The position numbers and the translations under genes were made by a program. From the NCBI GenBank assembly GCA_025465405.1, contig JAODNL010000232.1, positions 1 through 23,570 on the forward strand: DNA of 23,570 bases, written 5' to 3'. Of the stretch, positions 1 through 10,051 are shown piece after piece. How positions within the stretch are numbered: the stretch's first letter is position 1; each line of letters starts with the position of its first letter. This DNA is from Pseudonocardiales bacterium (GTDB lineage Bacteria; Actinomycetota; Actinomycetes; Mycobacteriales; Jatrophihabitantaceae). The notes beneath the pieces were generated by a model. That model saw only the letters and a list, made by a program, of their open reading frames with translations. It was not told where the DNA came from and ran no database searches.

Positions 1-2
1 GC

Positions 3-612
3 ATCGCGATCTCGACGAAGCCGCCGATGTTCGCGACGGCGGTCGACGCGCACTGGGCCGCCGCGGCCCGCGAGACCGGTGTCCTGCTGCAGGAGGCCGG
101 GCATTCCGTGCGGCCGGTCGACCCGCCGTACGGGCCGCGCTTGGTGCTGTCGGAGCTCGCGCGCTGGGTGGCCGGCACCGAACTGGACGCGCGCCTGCTC
201 GCCGACCGGTCGGTGCTGCCGGCTCGGACCCGCCGGCACGCGGCGGCCGGACGAGTCGTGTTGCGCGCCGGCCTGCCGCGTGCCAACGGCCAGCAGGCGT
301 GGCGTCGCCGTGCTGAGCGGTTCTTCGCCGACCACGACGTGCTGATCACGCCCGCGCTCGCGCAGCCGCCGCTCGCATCCGTCGCGTGGGCCCGGCGCGG
401 ATGGCTGGCCAACCTCTGGTCGAACTCGCACTACGCACCGTTCGCGGCGCCGTGGAACCTCGCCGGCTGGCCGGCGATGGCGGTACCGGCCGGCCGGGAC
501 CCGAACGGGCTGCCGCTGTCGGTCCAGCTCGTCGCCCGGCCGGGTGGCGAGGCGCTGCTGCTCGGCGTCGCCGCGCAGCTCGAGCAACGGCGACCGTGGC
601 CACGCACCGCGC

Positions 613-629
<17 letters not shown>
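3..629 (+). CDS. Amidase (amidase-signature family), C-terminal part
   Basis: The reading frame is open from the left edge, so the gene starts outside the window; the visible 208 residues are the C-terminal part. The first residues (IAISTKPP followed by a helix and LLQEAGHSVRPVDPP) match the segment after the catalytic core of amidase-signature enzymes, where a new strand leads into a helix ending in a 'LGHxVxxxxPP' turn. The end (GWPAMAVPAG, then GLPLSVQLVARPGGEALLLGVAAQLE) is the standard amidase C-terminal signature. The Ser-Ser-Lys catalytic core is not in view, so activity and substrate cannot be judged. Such enzymes hydrolyse amides to acid plus ammonia or amine in the cytosol. The stop codon overlaps the last 17 nt of the convergent decarboxylase gene, leaving no room for a separate terminator. 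Confidence 0.88.
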
Positions 630-1998
<1,369 letters not shown>

Positions 1999-2115
1999 GC
2001 CGACTTGCTACCCCGCTGGTGTCCGGCGAGCAAGGGTCGCGGTACGCCGCCCGCGAGCCGCGTGGCAGGGTCGTTACATCAAGGCGAGCCGTCCGGCAAG
2101 AGGAGCCAGTCCGAA

Positions 2116-3483
2116 ATGATCGACGCGCAGAGCGGCATCGCCGCCGAAGAGGCCCGTGTCCGTGGTGCCGACCGGGCCCACGTGTTCCATTCCTGGTCCG
2201 CGCAGGCACTCATCGACCCGATGCCGATCGCGACCGCGCTCGGCAGCTACTTCACCGACTTCGGCGGCCGGCGCTATCTCGACTTCTCCAGCCAGCTGGT
2301 CAACGTCAACATCGGGTACCAGCACCCGAAGCTGGTCGCCGCGATCCAGGAGCAGGCCGCGCGGCTGTGCACGGTCGCACCGTCGTTCGCCAACGATGCG
2401 CGCAGCGAGGCGGCGCGGCTGATCGCCGAGCTGGCTCCGGGCGACCTCAACGTCGTCTTCTTCACCAACGGCGGTGCCGAGGCCACCGAGAATGCGCTTC
2501 GGATGGCGCGCCTGCACACCGGCCGGCACAAGGTCCTGGCCGCCTACCGCAGCTACCACGGCGCGACGGCTGGTGCGATCACGATGACCGGCGACCCGCG
2601 GCGGTGGGCCAGCGAGCCCGGCATACCCGGCGTGGTGCGCTACTGGGGGCCCTACCTCTACCGCTCCGCCTTCCACTCCACGACGGAGGACGAGGAGTCC
2701 CAGCGCGCGTTGCGGCACCTGCGCGACGTGATCCAGGTCGAGGGAGCACATACGGTCGCGGCGATCATCCTGGAGACGATCGTCGGCACCAACGGGATCC
2801 TGGTGCCGCCGGCCGGTTACCTCGCCGGGGTGCGCTCGATCTGTGACGAATTCGGCATCGTGATGATCGCGGACGAGGTGATGGCCGGCTTCGGCCGCGC
2901 CGGCGAGTGGTTCGCCGTGGACCACTGGGCCGTCACGCCGGACCTCATCGCGTTCGCGAAGGGCGTCAACTCCGGCTACGTGCCGCTCGGTGGCGTGATC
3001 ATCTCCGATCGCATCGCGGCGACGTTCGCCGAGCGCCCCTATCCCGGCGGGCTCACCTACTCAGGCCATCCACTTGCCTGTGCGAGCGCGGTCGCTTCGA
3101 TCAACATCTTCAAGGAGGAGGGCATCGTCGAGCATGCGCGAGCCCTCGGCACCGACGTCATCGAGCCCGAGCTGACCAAACTCGCCGAACGCCATCCGTC
3201 CGTCGGCGAGGTCCGCGGTCTCGGCGTGTTCTGGGCAATCGAGCTGGTCCGCGACCGCGCGACGCGCGAGCCGCTCGTGCCGTTCAACGCGGCTGGAGCC
3301 GCAGCCGCGCCCATGAACGAGTTCGCCGCGGCGTGCAAGGAGCGCGGGCTATGGCCGTTCACCCACTTCAACCGCACCCACGTCGTGCCGCCCTGCACCA
3401 CGACCGCCGACGAGATCCGCGAGGGGATCGCGATTCTGGACGAGGCGCTGCAGGTCGCCGACGGCTATTACACCGGCGGCTGA
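2116..3483 (+). CDS. Class III aminotransferase (omega-amino acid or amine:pyruvate type)
   Basis: The 455-residue product is a class III PLP aminotransferase, moving an amino group from an amine or omega-amino acid to a keto acid. Motifs in order: FTNGGAEATENAL (115-127) binds the PLP phosphate, YHG (147-149) stacks on the ring, IADEVMAGFGR (251-261) carries Asp253, and AFAKGVNSGYVPLGG contains the Schiff-base Lys282. The C-terminal small domain is complete. The frame is open further upstream (from 1945), but the ATG at 2116 is preceded by GGAG at 2102-2105 and begins a normal family N-terminus; the upstream extension would read through the promoter region shared with the decarboxylase. Taurine:pyruvate, beta-alanine:pyruvate and putrescine-type enzymes all share these motifs, so the substrate is left open. 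A short GC hairpin follows the stop. Confidence 0.93.
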   Translation: MIDAQSGIAAEEARVRGADRAHVFHSWSAQALIDPMPIATALGSYFTDFGGRRYLDFSSQLVNVNIGYQHPKLVAAIQEQAARLCTVAPSFANDARSEAARLIAELAPGDLNVVFFTNGGAEATENALRMARLHTGRHKVLAAYRSYHGATAGAITMTGDPRRWASEPGIPGVVRYWGPYLYRSAFHSTTEDEESQRALRHLRDVIQVEGAHTVAAIILETIVGTNGILVPPAGYLAGVRSICDEFGIVMIADEVMAGFGRAGEWFAVDHWAVTPDLIAFAKGVNSGYVPLGGVIISDRIAATFAERPYPGGLTYSGHPLACASAVASINIFKEEGIVEHARALGTDVIEPELTKLAERHPSVGEVRGLGVFWAIELVRDRATREPLVPFNAAGAAAAPMNEFAAACKERGLWPFTHFNRTHVVPPCTTTADEIREGIAILDEALQVADGYYTGG

Positions 3484-3496
3484 TCCCGCCCGCATC

Positions 3497-3511
3497 GCCG
3501 AGCGCCTCGGC
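3497..3511. terminator. Short hairpin between convergent genes
   Basis: GCCGAG (3497-3502), loop CGC, CTCGGC (3506-3511) form a perfect 6-bp stem in the 43-nt gap between the aminotransferase stop and the end of the convergent regulator gene. There is no T tract, which is common in actinobacterial terminators. A bidirectional terminator role is inferred from position. Confidence 0.45.
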
Positions 3512-3526
3512 CGACGCCGGTGCTCG

Positions 3527-4543
3527 TCAACCCGGCGCGGGATTGTCCGTATGCCCGGCCCGCGCGGCGATGACGCCGGCTTGGAACCGGCTGGTCGCAC
3601 CCACCTGCGCCATGTAGTCGGCGATGTGCCGCCGGCAGGTGCGCACCGAGATCGACAGCCGCCGCGAGATCGCCTCGTCCTTCTCGCCCTCGGCCATCAG
3701 CCGAAGGATGGCGGCTCGGGTCTGGTCGAGCTCCGTCTCGTCCCGCTGGTGGTGGATGACGTCCTCGAGCGGCGCTGCCTCGGCCCACAGCTGCTCGAAC
3801 GTGGCCACCACCCAGGCGATCACGTTCGGCTCGCGCACGACCGCGAGGCCGTGCCGGCCGGCGTCGTTCGTCGGAATGGGAAGAAGCGCGACCTCCCGGT
3901 CGATCACCAGGCTGCGGCCCGGCACGGAGGAGGCGAACCGGATCTTGGCTCCGTTCTCGGCGAGCTCGTTGAGGTAGGACCGGGTGGCGCGGTCACGCAG
4001 CGCCGTGTGCTGGTACAGCGCGCGGGTCTTGATGCCACGGCGCAGCGAGTAGATGTTGGCGATCCGCGTGCGGCCGTCGATGCGCGTGGTGGGCAGCCGT
4101 CCGGGCGCGACGGACAGCAGCTCGGTCTGGCAGCGGTCGGCGTAGTGCATGAGGACGTTCGCGATCGCGGTCTGGTCGGAAATGACGTCCACGGCGGCGT
4201 CCTGACCCTGCCCGTTGAACGCGGAGTTCCAGTCCGGCACGAGCCCGCGGATGGCGTTGCGCCGAGCCTCGACCGAGGCGCGGCGCGCGCCGAGTTCGAG
4301 ATCCTCCGCACCCAGCACGGTGGCCTCGGCGAGCATCGGGCTGACCGCGACGAGGAAGTCGTCGCCGTCGGGCCGGGCCAGACCCATGTCCGTGAGCGTC
4401 GCCGCCGGCTTGTCGAGATCACCCGTCGGCCGCGCGATGTCGATCGCGATCTGCGCCAGGCTGCGACCCGGCTCCGCGAGCAGGGCGCGGTACAACTCGA
4501 CCTCGAGGTCGCCCAGCTGTCCGCTTTCGCTCATATATGTCAT
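3527..4543 (-). CDS. LuxR-type HTH regulator with N-terminal winged helix and PLD-like middle domain
   Basis: The 338-residue protein shows three parts. Residues 12-68 look like a TrmB-type winged helix (LYRALLAEPGRSLAQIAIDI, then a wing). Residues about 118-225 resemble the PLD-like sensor fold of TrmB/LuxR hybrids (ELLSVAPG, IKTRALYQHTAL, SYLNELAENGAKIRFASSVP, LVIDREVALLPI) but lack a catalytic HKD motif. Residues 272-330 are a LuxR/GerE HTH (AAILRLMAEGEKDEAISRRLSISVRTCRRHI). There is no receiver domain, so the middle part probably binds a ligand. ATG at 4543 and at 4534 are both possible; neither has a clear Shine-Dalgarno. The open frame to 5230 would cross the divergent peptide gene and was rejected. 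The gene is divergent from a small secreted-peptide gene and shares with it a promoter region containing an inverted repeat. Recognition by, or control of, that peptide is inference. Confidence 0.85.
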   Translation of the reverse strand: MTYMSESGQLGDLEVELYRALLAEPGRSLAQIAIDIARPTGDLDKPAATLTDMGLARPDGDDFLVAVSPMLAEATVLGAEDLELGARRASVEARRNAIRGLVPDWNSAFNGQGQDAAVDVISDQTAIANVLMHYADRCQTELLSVAPGRLPTTRIDGRTRIANIYSLRRGIKTRALYQHTALRDRATRSYLNELAENGAKIRFASSVPGRSLVIDREVALLPIPTNDAGRHGLAVVREPNVIAWVVATFEQLWAEAAPLEDVIHHQRDETELDQTRAAILRLMAEGEKDEAISRRLSISVRTCRRHIADYMAQVGATSRFQAGVIAARAGHTDNPAPG

Positions 4544-4607
4544 CCGCAGTTCGTGCCAGGCAGGTTGCTGCCAGTTGGAGGATTTGAAATGCCACCGCCC
4601 GAGCTGA

Positions 4608-4613
4608 ATCCTA
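4608..4613 (-). promoter_or_regulatory. Candidate -10 element for the LuxR-type regulator
   Basis: On the minus strand this reads TAGGAT, fitting the actinobacterial TANNNT -10 consensus. It lies about 65 nt before the regulator's start codon and touches one arm of the inverted repeat at 4613-4629, so a protein bound there would block or modulate this promoter. No good -35 hexamer is seen at 17 nt. Confidence 0.4.
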
Positions 4614-4629
4614 TTCACAGCAGGTGAAT
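4613..4629. promoter_or_regulatory. Inverted repeat, candidate operator of the regulator/peptide pair
   Basis: ATTCAC (4613-4618) and GTGAAT (4624-4629) are perfect reverse complements separated by five bases (AGCAG). The 17-bp element sits in the middle of the 148-nt gap between the divergent regulator and peptide genes, in a stretch less GC-rich than its surroundings. Size and symmetry suit a dimeric HTH protein. Binding by the adjacent LuxR-type regulator is inferred from location. Confidence 0.55.
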
Positions 4630-4679
4630 TCTGGGGCTCGTCCCCGCAATTGACGTGCCAGAATAGTGGAAATCTGAAC

Positions 4680-4686
4680 AAAGGGG
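4680..4686 (+). promoter_or_regulatory. Ribosome binding site that sets the peptide start
   Basis: AAAGGGG ends five bases before the GTG at 4692. This favours the GTG over the in-frame ATG at 4650, which has no comparable signal, and gives a 50-residue product beginning directly with a signal peptide. Confidence 0.65.
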
Positions 4687-4691
4687 TCATA

Positions 4692-4844
4692 GTGGCTGGT
4701 TCGCTCCGACGTCGCGTCGTGGGCTTCCTCGCCCTGACCGCCGCGGTGTTTGGCATCGCCGTCAGTACCGCATCGGCCTCGTCGGCACAGCCGGTGTCGC
4801 ACACAAGCGCACCGACCGTGCAGGCGGCCGACTGGTGGTGGTAG
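4692..4844 (+). CDS. Small secreted peptide precursor with C-terminal Asp-Trp-Trp-Trp
   Basis: The GTG start gives 50 residues. The N-terminus is a textbook signal peptide: basic Arg6-Arg8, a hydrophobic core from Val9 to about Val24, then A-S-A (27-29) and S-S-A (30-32) as possible signal peptidase I sites. The predicted mature product is 18-21 residues, rich in Ser, Thr, Ala, Pro and Val, without cysteine, ending Ala-Ala-Asp-Trp-Trp-Trp. Small size, export signal and an aromatic C-terminus next to a divergent ligand-sensing type regulator suggest an extracellular signal or other exported bioactive peptide; that function is inference. I do not recognise the family. A strong hairpin follows 13 nt after the stop, so the gene looks like a monocistronic unit. 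Expression from the shared promoter region with the 4613-4629 repeat is likely. Confidence 0.65.
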   Translation: MAGSLRRRVVGFLALTAAVFGIAVSTASASSAQPVSHTSAPTVQAADWWW

Positions 4845-4857
4845 GGCCTAACAAATC

Positions 4858-4886
4858 GTTGCGGCCGTAGTCCTGGCGGCCGCAAC
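4858..4886 (+). terminator. Strong hairpin terminator of the peptide gene
   Basis: GTTGCGGCCG (4858-4867) and CGGCCGCAAC (4877-4886) make a perfect 10-bp stem with a 9-nt loop, starting 13 nt after the peptide stop codon. There is no long T run, as is usual for actinobacterial intrinsic terminators. It separates the peptide gene from the purine block. Confidence 0.7.
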
Positions 4887-4891
4887 CAGTA

Positions 4892-4967
4892 ACCGATCCC
4901 GTCTCCCGCAGACCTGCGATCTGGGTGTCCGTCGACATCTCGTGATTGCTCGGGGGACGGGATCGGT
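4892..4967. repeat. Long-range inverted repeat (16-bp stem) upstream of purC
   Basis: ACCGATCCCGTC (4892-4903) pairs perfectly with GACGGGATCGGT (4956-4967), and the next four positions (TCCC 4904-4907 with GGGG 4952-4955) continue the stem with one G-U pair. The enclosed 44 nt contain a small CAGA/TCTG hairpin (4909-4923) and a GTCGAC palindrome. The element ends 39 nt before the purC start. It could be a second terminator, a purC leader structure, an operator, or a remnant of a small inserted element; sequence alone does not decide. Confidence 0.6.
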
Positions 4968-5006
4968 GCCGTCCGGGGCCAAGACCCGCTCTGCGAGGAT
5001 GCCCAG

Positions 5007-5921
5007 GTGATCCCGCCCGACGTCCGGACCGACCTGCCCGGCCTCACCCACCTGCACAGCGGCAAGGTCCGTGACCTGTATCGCATGCCCGGCGGTGAGC
5101 TGCTCATCGTGGCCAGTGATCGGATCTCGGCCTTCGACCACATCCTCTCCCCAACCGTTGCGGACAAGGGCCGGATCCTCACGGCAATGACGGCCTGGTG
5201 GTTCCGGCAACTCGACGGCATCGTCGGCAACCACCTGATCAGCGTCGACGCCCCGGCCGTCCCGGCGCAGTGGCGCGGCCGCGCGATGGTGTGCCGGCCG
5301 CTTCGGATGGTGCCCGTCGAGGCCGTCGCTCGCGGCTACCTGACCGGCTCCGGGCTGCTCGACTACCGCGCGAGCGGCGCCGTCTGCGGCGTGCCGCTGC
5401 CCGCAGGCCTCACCGACGGCGCCCGGCTCGCTGAGCCGATCTTCACCCCGGCCACCAAGGCTGACCTGGGCGAGCACGACGAGAACGTCTCCTACGACGC
5501 CGTGGTCACCGCCGTCGGCCCGCAGCTCGCAGCCCAGCTCAGGGACCTGACTCTGGCGATCTACGAGCGGGCCGCGGGCATCGCCGCCGAGCGCGGGATC
5601 ATCCTCGCGGACACCAAGTTCGAGTTCGGCCACGACCCACGGACCGGGGAACTCGTCCTCGGTGACGAGGTGCTCACCCCGGACTCGTCGCGATTCTGGC
5701 CCGCCGACCAGTGGCGGCCTGGGCGCGCGCAGCCCAGCTTCGACAAGCAGTACGTCCGCGACTGGTTGCTGTCGGATGCCTCCGGATGGGACCGCGCCGC
5801 CGCCGCGCCGCCGCCCGCGCTGCCCGACGGCGTGATCGCCGCCACGCGAGCCCGCTACGTCGAGGCCTACGAGCGGCTCACCGGGCTGCGCTTCGCGGAT
5901 TGGCCGGGTCCGGGTCAGTAG
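5007..5921 (+). CDS. purC: Phosphoribosylaminoimidazole-succinocarboxamide (SAICAR) synthase
   Basis: PurC joins L-aspartate to CAIR with ATP hydrolysis, giving SAICAR in purine synthesis. The 304-residue length is typical of actinobacterial PurC. Diagnostic motifs are SGKVRDLY (18-25) of the nucleotide-binding loop, SDRISAFD (37-44), RGYLTGSGLLDY, the FTPATKAD region, and LADTKFEFG followed by the GDEVLTPDSSRFWP segment. The GTG start at 5007 is preceded by GAGG at 4995-4998; an ATG at 4999 is out of frame. It is the first gene of the purine block, 36 nt before purS. The long inverted repeat at 4892-4967 lies just upstream. Confidence 0.97.
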   Translation: MIPPDVRTDLPGLTHLHSGKVRDLYRMPGGELLIVASDRISAFDHILSPTVADKGRILTAMTAWWFRQLDGIVGNHLISVDAPAVPAQWRGRAMVCRPLRMVPVEAVARGYLTGSGLLDYRASGAVCGVPLPAGLTDGARLAEPIFTPATKADLGEHDENVSYDAVVTAVGPQLAAQLRDLTLAIYERAAGIAAERGIILADTKFEFGHDPRTGELVLGDEVLTPDSSRFWPADQWRPGRAQPSFDKQYVRDWLLSDASGWDRAAAAPPPALPDGVIAATRARYVEAYERLTGLRFADWPGPGQ

Positions 5922-5957
5922 GCTGAGGCCGCCGTCCGAACCGATACTGGAGTTGCC

Positions 5958-6191
5958 GTGGCCCGCGTGGTCGTCGACGTCGTGCTCAAGCCCGAGATCC
6001 TGGACCCGCAGGGCCAGGCCATCGTCGGCGCGCTCGGCCGCCTGGGCGTGCACGGCGTGACGGACGTCCGCCAGGGCAAGCATTTCGAACTGCAGGTGGA
6101 CGACGGCGTCGACGACGACACGATCACCAAGCTCGCCGACACGCTGCTCGCCAACCCGGTGATCGAGAACTTCACCATCCGACGCGTCTGA
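5958..6191 (+). CDS. purS: Phosphoribosylformylglycinamidine synthase subunit PurS
   Basis: PurS is the small subunit of the three-part FGAM synthase; it bridges PurQ and PurL so ammonia can pass between their active sites. At 77 residues it has the normal family size. The start MARVVVDVVLKPEILDPQG and the core VTDVRQGKHFELQVD are characteristic. The start is GTG at 5958 with GGAG at 5949-5952. It lies between purC and purQ; the 58-nt gap to purQ holds a possible internal promoter. Confidence 0.95.
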   Translation: MARVVVDVVLKPEILDPQGQAIVGALGRLGVHGVTDVRQGKHFELQVDDGVDDDTITKLADTLLANPVIENFTIRRV

Positions 6192-6236
6192 ACGCCGGGC
6201 ACAGCGCGGCACGCAGACCCTTGATTCCCGGGCCGG

Positions 6237-6242
6237 TAACCT
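6237..6242 (+). promoter_or_regulatory. Candidate -10 hexamer for leaderless purQ transcription
   Basis: TAACCT fits TANNNT and ends seven bases before the GTG of purQ. That spacing would put the transcription start on the start codon itself, a common leaderless arrangement in actinobacteria. There is no Shine-Dalgarno before purQ, consistent with this. No -35 at standard spacing is evident. Confidence 0.45.
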
Positions 6243-6249
6243 GGGCGAC

Positions 6250-6920
6250 GTGTCGGTGCGTGTGGGTGTCGTGACCTTCCCGGGCAGTCTCGACGATCGT
6301 GACGCGGCTCGTGCCGTCCGGATCGCGGGCGCCGAATCCGTCTCCCTGTGGCACGGCGATCCGTCGCTGCACGACGTCGACGCGGTCGTGCTGCCGGGTG
6401 GTTTCTCCTACGGCGACTACCTGCGGTGCGGAGCCATCGCCCGCTTCGCGCCGGTGATGGAGGCGGTCGTGGCCGCGGCCGCGGACGGTCTGCCGGTGCT
6501 CGGCATCTGCAACGGATTCCAGGTGCTGTGCGAGTCCCATCTGCTGCCGGGTGCGCTGATCCGCAACGACCACCGCAAGTTCGTCTGCAAGGAGCAGGCG
6601 CTGCGGATCGAGAACACCAGCACGCGGTGGACGTCGGAGTACCGCGAGAGCCAGGAGATCGTCATCCCGATCAAGAACGGCGAGGGCGGGTACGTCGCCG
6701 ACGAACGCACGCTGGACGAGCTGGAGGCGAACGGCCGGGTCGTCGCGCGCTACGTGGACGGCAACCCGAACGGCAGCTACCGCGACATCGCCGGAATCTG
6801 CAATGAGGCGGGCAATGTCGTCGGCCTGATGCCACACCCGGAGCATGCCGTCGAGGCGCTGACCGGGCCGGGCACCGACGGTCTGGGCTTCTTCCTGTCG
6901 CTGGCCGGAGTCGCGGCGGC

Positions 6921-6924
<4 letters not shown>
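6250..6924 (+). CDS. purQ: Phosphoribosylformylglycinamidine synthase subunit PurQ (glutaminase)
   Basis: PurQ is the class I glutamine amidotransferase of FGAM synthase, releasing ammonia from glutamine for PurL. In the 224 residues, the oxyanion strand PGGFSYGDYLRCG is at 49-61, the nucleophile Cys87 lies in GICNGFQVL, and the His196/Glu198 pair lies in MPHPEHAVE. The length is standard. GTG at 6250 is preferred because the family begins with a short VRVGVVTFPGS strand. The last four bases (ATGA) overlap the purL start, so the two subunits are translationally coupled. Confidence 0.96.
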
Positions 6925-9181
<2,257 letters not shown>

Positions 9182-9185
<4 letters not shown>

Positions 9186-9952
9186 CCAGCCGCTCGGCGT
9201 CCGCGATTGCGACGCTGCGCGCGCAGGGCTACCTGGTGGCGGACTGGCTGGCGACGCTGGACGGCGCGGATTTCACCCGGCCGACGGTCCTCGACGGATG
9301 GGATGTGCACACGCTGGTGGGGCATCTCGTGCTCACCTACGAGGGCTGCATCCGGGCACTCGGCCGGCCGACGAAACAAGCTCCCGCACCGGCGCACGAG
9401 TACGTGCGTCGCTATCGCCGTGACGTCGACGAGATCGCCGAGTCCACCGTGGCGGCGGCCGGGTCACGCACGCCCGACGAGCTCGTCGCGGCACTGCGAG
9501 CCGCAGTGGCCGAACTGCCCGCCGATCCGCCCGACGCGCGGACGGTCATCGGTGGCCGAGGGCCGATCGGCCTGGACGACTGGATCGCCACCCGCATCGT
9601 CGAGGTGACCGTCCATGCCGACGACCTGTCGCGCAGCCTGACCGATCGCGAGTCGGTGCCCCTCGAGCGCGACGCGCTGGCCCGGGCGGTCCGCGCGCTG
9701 GCCGAGATCCTCGCCGCGCAGGCACCGGGACGTTCGGTGGAGCTGCGGGTGCCGCCGTTCGTCGCGGTGCAGGCGATCGAGGGTCCGCGGCATACGCGCG
9801 GAACGCCGCCCAACGTCATCGAGACCGACCCGCTGACCTGGCTGCGGCTGGCGACCGGCCGGATCGCGTTCTCCGACGCGGCGGGTGCGGGCGCCGTGCA
9901 CGCCAGCGGCAATCGCGCCGACCTCAGCCCGTACCTCCCCGTCCTCTCCTAG
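9182..9952 (+). CDS. Maleylpyruvate isomerase/SCP2-like family protein embedded in the purine block
   Basis: The 256-residue protein begins with a DinB/mycothiol-dependent maleylpyruvate isomerase-like helical bundle; DGWDVHTLVGHLVLTYEG (38-55) is the usual His-containing signature, and IATRIVEVTVHADDL carries a second conserved His. The C-terminal third (about 180-256) resembles a sterol-carrier (SCP2)-like domain. The ATG overlaps the purL stop (ATGA), so it is translated with purL; the frame is open further upstream inside purL but that is shadow. A short SCP-type gene at the same place, between purL and purF, is known to me from mycobacteria (Rv0807), suggesting an old link with purine synthesis. 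The function is not established. A role using mycothiol is possible from the fold but unproven. Confidence 0.85.
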
Positions 9953-9963
9953 CTGCTCTCGAT

Positions 9964-9976
9964 CCCCGGAACGGGG
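9964..9976 (+). terminator. Small hairpin after the SCP2-like gene
   Basis: CCCCG (9964-9968), GAA, CGGGG (9972-9976) form a short GC stem 12 nt after the stop. It could weakly terminate the upstream string, consistent with a separate promoter for purF. The stem is only 5 bp, so this is tentative. Confidence 0.3.
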
Positions 9977-10039
9977 CGGGTTGATCACGGAGGGGGACCT
10001 GGTGGCGGGTGGCGTGACCGTGACCGGTGGGCGCGCCCG

Positions 10040-10045
10040 TACACT
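10040..10045 (+). promoter_or_regulatory. Candidate -10 hexamer for leaderless purF transcription
   Basis: TACACT fits TANNNT closely and ends six bases before the purF GTG, so transcription would begin at or next to the start codon. No Shine-Dalgarno precedes that GTG. The 99-nt gap from the previous gene gives room for a promoter, though a matching -35 is weak. Confidence 0.5.
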
Positions 10046-10051
10046 GAAGGC

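Noticed and set aside
4650..4655. TTGACG as a -35 element for the peptide gene
   Set aside because: At 17-nt spacing the -10 would read TCTGAA, a poor match, and would collide with the ribosome binding site.
4544..5230. N-terminal extension of the LuxR-type regulator to 5230
   Set aside because: It would cross the divergent promoter, the peptide gene and its terminator; the regulator's conserved part begins near 4543.
4848..6212. Long minus-strand frame (454 codons) opposite purC and purS
   Set aside because: It mirrors the codon-position GC bias of the plus-strand pur genes and has no family resemblance. The same applies to long minus frames at 6777-8144, 8226-9176, 10868-11581 and 14920-16515.
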